Positions 35,425 to 43,034 of a stretch of DNA of 64,000 nt are shown here, piece by piece. The stretch's first letter is position 1. Every line of letters begins with the position of its first letter. The notes beneath the pieces were generated by a model. The model made no database searches. It saw only the letters and a program-made list of their open reading frames with translations, and was not told the origin of the DNA. Both the position numbers and the translations under genes were made by a program. Origin of the DNA: Exiguobacterium sp. 9-2 (lineage in GTDB: Bacteria; Bacillota; Bacilli; Exiguobacteriales; Exiguobacteriaceae); contig NZ_CP142850.1 of assembly GCF_036287235.1 (NCBI RefSeq), positions 1,018,001 to 1,082,000 of the forward strand. Reading direction: 5' to 3'.

Positions 35425-36599
35425 TGGGATTTGAACACTTACGGACAGAATTAGAAGAGATGAAACAGGCGGGCACGTTCCGCAACCTTGTAGCACTCGA
35501 GAGCGCGCAACACAATCGCGTGACGATTGACGGGAAGGAACTGATCCAACTGTCGTCGAACAACTACCTCGGACTCGCAGCACATCCGCGTCTTGCTGAA
35601 CAAGCAGCGGAAGCAGCGCGGACGTTTGGTGCCGGAACAGGATCGGTTCGAACGATTGCTGGAACGCTCGAGATGCACCAAGCGTTTGAGCGGGAACTCG
35701 CGACATTCAAGCATACGGAAGCGGCACTTGTTTTCCAGTCGGGATTCGCAACGAATCTCGGTGTCTTATCAGCGTTACTCGGTCCTGAAGACGTTGTTAT
35801 CTCAGATGAGTTGAACCACGCTTCGATCATCGACGGAATTCGTCTGACGAAAGCGAAACGCCGGATCTATAAACACGTTGACTTAACGGATCTTGAGGCG
35901 GCATTACAAGAAACACAAGACGCACGGACGCGCCTCGTCGTCACGGACGGTGTCTTCTCGATGGATGGGAACATCGCACCACTTCCAGAAATCGTTGAAT
36001 TAGCCGAGCGTTATGACGCGCTCGTCATGGTCGATGATGCGCACGCTTCAGGTGTTCTTGGGAAAGCAGGACGCGGTACGGTCAATCACTTCGGTCTTGA
36101 CGGTCGTGTTGCCTTGCAGGTCGGTACACTCTCAAAAGCAATCGGAGTCCTCGGTGGATACGTTGCGTGTGAACAACACGTCAAAGATTACTTGATCCAT
36201 AAAGGGCGTCCGTTCTTATTCTCGACATCACATCCACCAGCAGTCGTTGAAGCAAACCGGGAAGCACTTCGTGTCATGGAAGAAGAAACGGTCCTCTTTG
36301 ATCGTCTGTGGGAAAACACGGAATTCTTCAAACAAGGATTACGGGATCTTGGATTCGATATCGGGACGTCTACGACACCGATCACACCGGTCATCGTCGG
36401 TGATGAGGCGCGTTGTCACGAATTATCCGATCGCCTCCGTCAAGAAGGTGTTTTTGCTCAAGGAATCGCCTTCCCGACCGTTGCAAAAGGAAAAGCACGT
36501 GTTCGGACGATCGTAACGGCGGAACATACACGCGAAGACTTGACGACAGCGCTTGCAGCGTTCGAAAAAGTCGGTCGTGAATTAAACTTGATCGGTTGA
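35424..36599 (+). CDS. kbl: Glycine C-acetyltransferase (2-amino-3-ketobutyrate CoA ligase)
   Basis: A PLP-dependent alpha-oxoamine synthase that cleaves 2-amino-3-oxobutyrate with CoA to glycine and acetyl-CoA, pairing with Tdh. The PLP lysine is Lys238 in GTLSKAIG. MVDDAHASGVLG and NNYLGLAAHP are also family hallmarks. The ATG at 35424 shares a base with the tdh stop and has AGGGGGA upstream; the product is 391 residues. The alternative BioF call is less likely given the tdh partner. Confidence 0.92.
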   Translation: MGFEHLRTELEEMKQAGTFRNLVALESAQHNRVTIDGKELIQLSSNNYLGLAAHPRLAEQAAEAARTFGAGTGSVRTIAGTLEMHQAFERELATFKHTEAALVFQSGFATNLGVLSALLGPEDVVISDELNHASIIDGIRLTKAKRRIYKHVDLTDLEAALQETQDARTRLVVTDGVFSMDGNIAPLPEIVELAERYDALVMVDDAHASGVLGKAGRGTVNHFGLDGRVALQVGTLSKAIGVLGGYVACEQHVKDYLIHKGRPFLFSTSHPPAVVEANREALRVMEEETVLFDRLWENTEFFKQGLRDLGFDIGTSTTPITPVIVGDEARCHELSDRLRQEGVFAQGIAFPTVAKGKARVRTIVTAEHTREDLTTALAAFEKVGRELNLIG

Positions 36600-36631
36600 T
36601 ATCGATCACGGACGAACCAGGTCCGCATACT

Positions 36632-36664
36632 TTCAGGCAGCGGATCAGCGATCCGCTGCCTGAA
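36632..36664 (+). terminator. Perfect 15-base hairpin after kbl
   Basis: Arms 36632-36646 and 36650-36664 are perfectly complementary with a 3-base loop. No T-tract follows on either strand, so termination is not certain; it could act as an mRNA 3' stabiliser. Confidence 0.55.
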
Positions 36665-36747
36665 GTGCGTCATGACGAAAGAATCAAAGTCGACCGTTTT
36701 TACTTTTGCGAGATAGGGAATAATAGATGAGGAAAGGATGTGACCTG

Positions 36748-38361
36748 ATGAGTATGAAGAAGAAAGGGATACTGCTCTCATTTTTGATGCTGACACTACT
36801 CCTTGGGGGGTGTATTCGCATCCAGTACGATGCAACGATCCATACCGATCAGAGCGTCACCTTAAAAACGACATATGCCGCAAAGGAACATCCAGTGGCG
36901 CGTTTACTGAATCTAAATCCGAATTGGAAAGGTTATGTCAAACAGGCAGAAAAGAATGGCTATGCGGCAAAGACGTTCAAGACGAAGGATGACTACGAAG
37001 GCATCCGGATGCAGAAGACATTTGCGAACTTCAAGGACATGACGTCGATCAAAGACGAATGGAAGACGGGCATCGGCGGGATTCTCATTCCACCTGATAC
37101 GAAGTTCGACATGAAAAAATCAGACGGATTTTGGTTTGATACGTATCGACTTGATACGAACATCGATTTAAGTATCGATCGCCTGAACATCAAAGGGTAT
37201 CAACCGACGGGTCAAGTCAAGAAACTTGCTGATCGTTATATTCGCCAAGCCGATATCGAGATCAAGCTCCACGGTCCGAAAGTGATTGGTCTCCAAAACG
37301 GAGAAAAGATCGACTGGTCGAATTACCATGATGTGTCATGGAAATTATACGGAACGAAAGCAAACCAACTACAGTTGATTGCCTATGTACCAAATCCGAC
37401 AGGCTGGATCATCACCGGTGTTGTATTATTGATCGGTGTTGGCTTATTGCTTTACTGGATCTTTCACCGTGTCCGTCGTTTGCGTCGGCAACAGTTGAAG
37501 ACAATCAGTATTTCGCTCCTTGTCTGTTTGATTGTCGGAGGAGGGGCATGGTGGCTATTCGCGGAAGATACATCGAGTGCTCCACCGCCAACGCGTCAGA
37601 TCGTTACGCAAGGAAAGAGTGAAATCGTACCGACGTTCCTCGTCCATGGATTGTTCGGTACAGAGCGGACGTTCGTCCCAATGATTCAGAACTTCACGAA
37701 AAAAAAAGTTGCCGATGATGGCGGTCGATGTGACGTGACTCGTTCTGGGAAAGCGACTTGTAGCGTCACACCCTCGCCAACCGGCTACCCGCTTGTCCGA
37801 ATCGTCTTTGCAGACGACGAGGCGAGCCTTGCCGATCAACAAAAGTGGTTGAATGCAGCGATTGCTGCGTATGATGCGAAACAAAAAGCGACCTTTGCCG
37901 ATATCCAGCTCGTCGGGCACAGCATGGGTGGTGTGGATGTCGTCGCCTATACGGTCCAAGAAGAGATGCCGTATCACGTCCGAAAAGTTGTGACGCTCGA
38001 CTCACCAATCGCCGGCTCCGATTACGCAAAACTCGGGTTGACGCTCGCACCGCTTGGCACGAATACGAACAGTCCCGCCATTCGTGATCTCGCGAAGGGC
38101 TCACCAGCGATGAACAATTTAAATAAGCGGCTCGAGACGTGGCCGCGCGATGTACTCGTCTATTCGTTTGGTGCCAAAGGAGGCGATTTCAATCTGATTT
38201 CGTTAAAGAGTTCCTTTGCACTCGAGAACTACACGGATAATATCCAGACAAAATCGTATAAATATGATCACTTCACGATTCATCGCCGGGAGCCGGTCTT
38301 CCGCGAAATCCGCAATTTCCTATTTAAAGAAAATCGGGTCACGGAGGAGGAATCATCATGA
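36748..38361 (+). CDS. Membrane lipoprotein with extracytoplasmic alpha/beta hydrolase domain (LppM-like N-terminus, DUF915-like C-terminus)
   Basis: The 537-residue product starts with a lipoprotein signal ending LLLGGC (Cys22). An external beta-rich domain follows (about residues 23-215), resembling LppM/DUF3153 modules. Two membrane helices come next (about 219-239 and 252-271), separated by an Arg/Lys-rich loop that should face the cytosol. An external alpha/beta hydrolase ends the protein, with an oxyanion-type HG at 300-301 and nucleophile Ser392 in GHSMGG, like DUF915 surface hydrolases. The predicted topology is self-consistent with both soluble domains outside. The substrate is unknown; an acyl ester of lipid or wall polymer is a guess. 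The ATG at 36748 is preferred over 36727 because the lipoprotein signal starts there. It is coupled by ATGA to the FAD oxidoreductase. Confidence 0.72.
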   Translation: MSMKKKGILLSFLMLTLLLGGCIRIQYDATIHTDQSVTLKTTYAAKEHPVARLLNLNPNWKGYVKQAEKNGYAAKTFKTKDDYEGIRMQKTFANFKDMTSIKDEWKTGIGGILIPPDTKFDMKKSDGFWFDTYRLDTNIDLSIDRLNIKGYQPTGQVKKLADRYIRQADIEIKLHGPKVIGLQNGEKIDWSNYHDVSWKLYGTKANQLQLIAYVPNPTGWIITGVVLLIGVGLLLYWIFHRVRRLRRQQLKTISISLLVCLIVGGGAWWLFAEDTSSAPPPTRQIVTQGKSEIVPTFLVHGLFGTERTFVPMIQNFTKKKVADDGGRCDVTRSGKATCSVTPSPTGYPLVRIVFADDEASLADQQKWLNAAIAAYDAKQKATFADIQLVGHSMGGVDVVAYTVQEEMPYHVRKVVTLDSPIAGSDYAKLGLTLAPLGTNTNSPAIRDLAKGSPAMNNLNKRLETWPRDVLVYSFGAKGGDFNLISLKSSFALENYTDNIQTKSYKYDHFTIHRREPVFREIRNFLFKENRVTEEESS

Positions 38362-39812
38362 AACACGTCGTCATCGTCGGCGGAGGAATTGCAGGTTTAA
38401 CGGCTGCGGCTCTGATCGCACAAGAAGGCCATACTGTTACCGTCCTTGAAGGAAGTCGTGAATGGGGGGGATCAGCCGGGAAGTTCACGCGCCGGGACCT
38501 GACGTATCCGGTAGGGGCGACACTCGGAATGGGGTTTGAGCCCGGTGGTATTCACGCCCGTGTTCTTGATCATCTTGGAGTAACGCATCAGGTCGAGTCG
38601 CTCGACGTCGTCATGACGATTCGCATAGCAGGACGGACGATTCATTATTATCAGGATCGTGCTGCGTTTCTAACCGAATTGACGTCACATTTTCCGGGGC
38701 AGGCATCGTCGATTCAGGCTTTCTTTGCTGAAATCGAGCAGATTCACGAGATGATTCGTCCGCTAATGGCAGAACTTCCAGCATTACCACTTCAAGATCC
38801 AGCAGACGTCCGGCGGTTAGTCCGTCACGCGAAAAGTGTTGTTCTCTTGCCGTATTTTCCGCTGACGATTGGTCATTTGTTACGAAAACATCGACTAGCG
38901 GATACGTTATTCGCACAAGTGATCGATGGGATTTTGCTCGACAGCATGCAGACAGGGCAGGAGGCCTCAGCTTTACTAGGAGCCGTCGCCTTATCGATTT
39001 ATCATGAAGGTGCCTATTATGTTCCGGGAGGCTTGTACCGACTAGCTGAGCAATTGAAAGAGACAGCAGAGGAGAGCGGGGCAACCTGTCTCCTTGGGCG
39101 AAAAGTCACGTCGATTCGAAAGACATCAGATGGATTTTTGATTGAGGATCGCCGAGGACGCTTGATGCTTGCTGATGCTGTCATCTGTGCGGTTCCGCTT
39201 GAAGGCATCCGGGAAGTCGTCAGCATGGATATGCGACGAACGTTACGACGAACGTACCGACGACAGGAAAAATTACAGCAATGGGCGACCTTTACGTATT
39301 ATGCGGCGATTCCAGAGGCACTCATTTTGTCTGACGAAGCATTCCGGCAAGTTCATGATCCGTCCTTACCTTCAGGTCATGCCTTCATCTCGCTGTCCCG
39401 TCCGGATGATCGATTACGTGCACCAGTTGGTCAGCGGACGCTGACGATGTCATGCCATGTTCCGATTGGTACGTTTGATAAGACGAACCGGAAACGCTAT
39501 GACGGACAAGTCGAGACGATGTCGGCGATCTTCGAAGCCATTCTCGAACAGCAGTTTCCTGGCTTCGCGCAACAGGCAATCGAACGCCATCCGGGTGGAC
39601 CAGGTGCATGGGTCCGCTATACGTTCCGTCCGGATGGTGGAGTCGGTGGATATCCGCAACGTCCGAGTACGAGTCTCCTATTCGCGGCACCGTTTCGAAC
39701 AGGTGTCGATCATTTCTTTGCAATCGGCGATACCATCTTTCCGGGTGCTGGAACGATCGGTGCGACGACGTCTGCGATCCATGCTGCCCGACAGTTTGGA
39801 GTCAGATTGTGA
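38358..39812 (+). CDS. FAD-dependent oxidoreductase of the phytoene desaturase/isomerase (CrtI/CrtISO-like) family
   Basis: The N-terminal dinucleotide-binding GGGIAGLTAA (residues 8-17) and the C-terminal FAIGDTIFPGAGTIGATTSA are signature ends of the carotenoid desaturase/isomerase and related amine-oxidase families. Total length is 484. These enzymes act on long isoprenoids, so a carotenoid or other lipid substrate is possible, but no crtM/crtN-type partner lies in the window and the middle part is divergent. The start overlaps the upstream lipoprotein-hydrolase by ATGA, and AGGAGGA lies inside that gene's end. Confidence 0.8.
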   Translation: MKHVVIVGGGIAGLTAAALIAQEGHTVTVLEGSREWGGSAGKFTRRDLTYPVGATLGMGFEPGGIHARVLDHLGVTHQVESLDVVMTIRIAGRTIHYYQDRAAFLTELTSHFPGQASSIQAFFAEIEQIHEMIRPLMAELPALPLQDPADVRRLVRHAKSVVLLPYFPLTIGHLLRKHRLADTLFAQVIDGILLDSMQTGQEASALLGAVALSIYHEGAYYVPGGLYRLAEQLKETAEESGATCLLGRKVTSIRKTSDGFLIEDRRGRLMLADAVICAVPLEGIREVVSMDMRRTLRRTYRRQEKLQQWATFTYYAAIPEALILSDEAFRQVHDPSLPSGHAFISLSRPDDRLRAPVGQRTLTMSCHVPIGTFDKTNRKRYDGQVETMSAIFEAILEQQFPGFAQQAIERHPGGPGAWVRYTFRPDGGVGGYPQRPSTSLLFAAPFRTGVDHFFAIGDTIFPGAGTIGATTSAIHAARQFGVRL

Positions 39813-39834
39813 GAAATCGTCGTAAAATGATGAA

Positions 39835-39861
39835 AGAAGCGACGCATCTGTCGCTTTTTTC
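39835..39861 (+). terminator. Terminator after the FAD oxidoreductase
   Basis: AGCGAC pairs with GTCGCT (39838-39843 with 39850-39855), extended by flanking A/T pairs, then six Ts. Confidence 0.8.
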
Positions 39862-39936
39862 ACATTTGAGGATTATGATGAGGAAGAGTCGGGAACATGA
39901 TATCCATGAACAAAAAGAGAGAAGGAGTGAAGAACC

Positions 39937-40224
39937 ATGGAGACATTCGAGCAAAAATGTCAGTCGTTCATTCAGGAACGACGACCTGAAGTCGGTCCGA
40001 TTCAATTCGAGTCGGCGCGTACGTTTCTCAATGCACGCGGTTTAAGTGTCTACGAACGGATTTATCAAGGGAAAGAAGAAGTCCGATTAGCGTTCGTTGA
40101 ACAGACAAATGGTCAACAACTCGTTTCATTAATGGAAAATACATTCGGCAACGGACTGGTCTATTTTGTCTCAACGGCAACCGCGACATGGGATGGCGAC
40201 CGTTTTGGTGAATACACGTTTTAA
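39937..40224 (+). CDS. Small hypothetical protein (95 residues)
   Basis: I do not recognise the family. The product is soluble, with one cysteine (Cys9), no membrane segment, a helical first half and a beta-rich second half (ending TATATWDGDRFGEYTF). GAAGGAG nine bases before the ATG, host-like codon use, and flanking terminators support a real single-gene unit. The longer overlapping frame from 39608 looks like a shadow of the upstream gene. Confidence 0.65.
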   Translation: METFEQKCQSFIQERRPEVGPIQFESARTFLNARGLSVYERIYQGKEEVRLAFVEQTNGQQLVSLMENTFGNGLVYFVSTATATWDGDRFGEYTF

Positions 40225-40233
40225 GTACATAGG

Positions 40234-40262
40234 GAGTCCCAGTCGATGACTGGGGCTCTTTC
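40234..40262 (+). terminator. Hairpin after the 95-residue gene
   Basis: GAGTCCCAGTC pairs with GACTGGGGCTC around a GAT loop (40234-40258), one G-T pair, short TTTC tail. Confidence 0.6.
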
Positions 40263-40329
40263 GTGTCGAAACCTAATCCTTGTCCCGTTCGTAAGGTAGA
40301 TAAGTGACTCAGTTGAAGGAGGAAACGAT

Positions 40330-41598
40330 GTGTCATCATTTGAACAACCTAAAACATCGACACGGCGGCTTGCAACCGTTTCGTTGATTTTCATGGCGGT
40401 CGGATTCGTCGTCTCATTGCCATTTAAAGAAAATGCGTGGGTCTTTTGGCTCCAGAGTGGTTTTGAAGCCGGACTCGTCGGTGGGATTGCCGACTGGTTC
40501 GCGATCACGGCGCTGTTTCGTCATCCGCTTGGCTTAAAGATTCCCCATACGAACCTATTGCCGAAAAATCGGGAACGGGTCATCGAATCGATTGTTCATA
40601 TGCTCGAGACGGACTTGCTCAATAAAGAGAGTATCGTCGCGAAGCTGCAACATATGACGCTCGCAGACCGTGTCATCAAAATCTTACGTTCGATTCTCGT
40701 TCTGCCTGCTTTTCGAGCGACCGTTACCGAACTATTGGTCGGTCTGATCCGGAAATTACCGAAAGAGGCGATTCTTGAGTTTGCGAATACACGGGTGACG
40801 GAGACGATCAAAGCGTATCCGTCCAAACGGCTGGCGGTCCGGGCGATGGAGTTGAATGAGGAACGTCGACTCGACGAGTGGCTGATGGATCAGTTACTCG
40901 ATTACGGCCAACGTCTTCTCGAAGATCCGATCATTCGCGATCAGATTGGCCGCCTTGCCTATACGGCGATGATCGACCAAGAAAAGAATACATTCTTGCG
41001 GGTGACGGCGCGAACCGTCCAAAAAGTCTATTCAGAAGAAAAACTCAGTCTTGTCATTCAAGGTGTCTTGTTGACGGTCATTCAAGATATGCGACACGTC
41101 CATCACCCGAATCGTTTAGCGATTCTTGATCATCTGCGTCGTAACTTGGCACAGTTGTCGATTGATGAAGAGCGTCTAGCGAAAATCGATGCTTGGAAGG
41201 CAAGCGAGGTCGACCGGTTTGACTTCGTTCCGGTCATTGAACGCGCGTATGATGCTGGTTTGATCGAACTCGAACGCTACTTGACGTCAGATGCCTTCTG
41301 GACGGAACGGGCGATGCCGATGCTTTCGCGCGCTTTAGACGACTGGGAACAGCATCCGACGTTCAAAGATAGCAGTGATCAATGGATGAAGGAGCAACTC
41401 GTGCGTTTCGTCGAACAAAATCACCAAAAAATCGGCGGACTCGTGCGCGAGAACTTGAATCGGTTCGATACCGAGACACTCATTCACATGATCGAGGATA
41501 AGGTTGGCAGTGACTTGCAATGGATCCGGGTCAACGGAGCATTGTGTGGATTCATCATCGGTTTGATCCTCGGTGCCATCAAGGTGTTCGTCGGATGA
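40330..41598 (+). CDS. DUF445 family membrane protein
   Basis: A 422-residue DUF445 protein. Two hydrophobic segments lie near the N-terminus (about residues 12-30 and 38-58, containing AGLVGGIADWFAITALFRHPLGLKIPHTNLLP, the DUF445 hallmark region). A long alpha-helical middle follows, with a C-terminal hydrophobic helix (about 402-421). The role is unknown. The start is a GTG with AAGGAGG seven bases upstream; an ATG at 40328 is out of frame. It is coupled to the next gene through ATGA. Confidence 0.85.
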   Translation: MSSFEQPKTSTRRLATVSLIFMAVGFVVSLPFKENAWVFWLQSGFEAGLVGGIADWFAITALFRHPLGLKIPHTNLLPKNRERVIESIVHMLETDLLNKESIVAKLQHMTLADRVIKILRSILVLPAFRATVTELLVGLIRKLPKEAILEFANTRVTETIKAYPSKRLAVRAMELNEERRLDEWLMDQLLDYGQRLLEDPIIRDQIGRLAYTAMIDQEKNTFLRVTARTVQKVYSEEKLSLVIQGVLLTVIQDMRHVHHPNRLAILDHLRRNLAQLSIDEERLAKIDAWKASEVDRFDFVPVIERAYDAGLIELERYLTSDAFWTERAMPMLSRALDDWEQHPTFKDSSDQWMKEQLVRFVEQNHQKIGGLVRENLNRFDTETLIHMIEDKVGSDLQWIRVNGALCGFIIGLILGAIKVFVG

Positions 41599-42422
41599 GT
41601 CGGTGGACGTATGATCTAACGTTGTCGGAAGCATTTGATTTTAAAGGAATCGTGTCTCGTTTGACGGAAGACCCGTTACAAATCGAACAGAATGGGCGAC
41701 TCGTTGTTCCAATCTTCGTTGAAGAACAGGCGTATATTACGACGGTTGAAGATATCGACGGCTTCACGTTACGGATTGACGGTTCAGGACCGCAAGCAGC
41801 GGTGTTGGCACAACTCAAGCGACGCTTTCGACTCAGTGAGCCGAATCCTGCGCAGCGTCTTAAGACGACGTCATTACATGCGATCGTCGAACAGTTCGGC
41901 GACGAACGGCTCGTTCTTGATCATTCACCGTTCACGGCCTTGATTCGTTCGATCATCCATCAACAAATCAATCTGTCGTTTGCGCATACGTTGACGGAAC
42001 GTGTCTTTCGGACATTCGGAACGGTCAAGGATGGAATCATCCTACCGCCGACACCGCGCCAACTAGCGGCAGCGCGTCGCGAGGACTTGCTCGCTCTGCA
42101 ACTATCAGGACGTAAAGTCGATTATCTACTCGGGGTAGCAACAGCAGAGATTAATTATGAGGAATTGACGTCAGCGACCGACGCAGAAATCGCTGAGACA
42201 TTGATTGCACTGAAAGGTGTCGGACCATGGACGGTTCAAAACGTCCTGATGTTCGGGTACGGTCGTCCAGATCTTTTCCCGGCATCGGACATTGGGATAT
42301 TACGGGCTTTTGAACGATTACTTGGATATCGACCGACAGTAGAAGAAGCGACGCGACTGGCAGAGGAATTCGCTCCTGTTCGCAGTCACGCTGCCTATCT
42401 ATTATGGCGTTCGATTGAATAA
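41595..42422 (+). CDS. alkA: DNA-3-methyladenine glycosylase II
   Basis: A base-excision repair glycosylase for alkylated purines. HhH-GPD superfamily: hairpin-helix-hairpin LKGVGPWTVQNVLMFG (about residues 206-221) followed by catalytic Asp232 in PASDIGI. The N-terminal AlkA-like beta domain is present, giving 275 residues. The ATG at 41595 overlaps the DUF445 stop (ATGA); the longer open frame to 41520 is a shadow. This gene and DUF445 sit upstream of ricA where Bacillus has miaB. Confidence 0.88.
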   Translation: MSRWTYDLTLSEAFDFKGIVSRLTEDPLQIEQNGRLVVPIFVEEQAYITTVEDIDGFTLRIDGSGPQAAVLAQLKRRFRLSEPNPAQRLKTTSLHAIVEQFGDERLVLDHSPFTALIRSIIHQQINLSFAHTLTERVFRTFGTVKDGIILPPTPRQLAAARREDLLALQLSGRKVDYLLGVATAEINYEELTSATDAEIAETLIALKGVGPWTVQNVLMFGYGRPDLFPASDIGILRAFERLLGYRPTVEEATRLAEEFAPVRSHAAYLLWRSIE

Positions 42423-42432
42423 GGAACTATTC

Positions 42433-42461
42433 TTGTCACTCTATCGTCAGAACGGTATAAT
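42433..42461 (+). promoter_or_regulatory. SigA-type promoter of ricA
   Basis: TTGTCA at 42433-42438, a 17-base spacer, and a consensus TATAAT at 42456-42461, about 75 bases before ricA. Confidence 0.8.
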
Positions 42462-42534
42462 GAATGCGATAGAACGAGGAATCGTTCAGAAATGCTAAGG
42501 GAAGCGACGTGTTCGCTAACGATAGAGGGGACGA

Positions 42535-42972
42535 ATGTGGATGTATACAGATGAACAAATCATCGAAAAAGCCAATGAAATCGCCAAAATGATTTCAGAG
42601 ACACCGGAAGTAGAACGATTCAAAGCGGCAGAAGCCAACATCAATGGGAATGAAAAAGTCCAAAAGATGATGAAACAAATCAAGTTCCTTCAAAAAGAGG
42701 CAGTCAACTGCCAACATTACGGCAAAACAGAAGCACTCGCACGTGTCGAAGCGAAGCTCGATAAATTGTTCGCTGAGCTTGATGAGATGCCTGTCGTCCA
42801 ACAGTTCCAAGAAACGCAAGAAGAAGTCAACGGACTTCTCCAATACATCACGGTGACGATCTCGAACGGGATTACGGATCAAATCATCGAAGCAACGGAC
42901 GGAGACGTTCTTGCAGGTAAGACAGGTAGCGGCATGGAAGCAGAAAACAAAAGCGGCGGTTGCGGCTACTAA
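42535..42972 (+). CDS. ricA: RicA (YmcA), YlbF/YmcA family
   Basis: A small helical protein. In B. subtilis RicA, RicF and RicT form a complex that carries [4Fe-4S] clusters and redirects RNase Y for transcript maturation, biofilm and competence. The match is strong at LAKMISET, INxNxKVQ and KIxxLxxELxEIPVxQxF-like positions. The GGCGY tail keeps a C-terminal cysteine (Cys143) as in B. subtilis. The start is ATG 42535 or ATG 42541, both downstream of AGAGGGG. RNase Y itself is encoded at 28.7 kb. cotE, which follows ymcA in Bacillus, is absent; mutS is next. Confidence 0.9.
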   Translation: MWMYTDEQIIEKANEIAKMISETPEVERFKAAEANINGNEKVQKMMKQIKFLQKEAVNCQHYGKTEALARVEAKLDKLFAELDEMPVVQQFQETQEEVNGLLQYITVTISNGITDQIIEATDGDVLAGKTGSGMEAENKSGGCGY

Positions 42973-42985
42973 TCACGAAATGAAC

Positions 42986-43016
42986 GAAAAGCCGACGGAC
43001 ATCCGTCGGCTTTTTC
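42986..43016 (+). terminator. Terminator of ricA
   Basis: A perfect stem of ten GC-rich pairs plus A-T pairs (42987-42999 with 43002-43014) followed by Ts. The loop is only two bases, so the inner pair probably opens. Confidence 0.85.
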
Positions 43017-43034
43017 GACGAATGAGGTGGAAGA

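Noticed and set aside
39608-40045. A 145-residue frame spanning the end of the FAD oxidoreductase gene
   Set aside because: It overlaps a well-supported gene, a terminator and the start of the 95-residue gene, and its composition is Arg/Ser-rich like other shadow frames.
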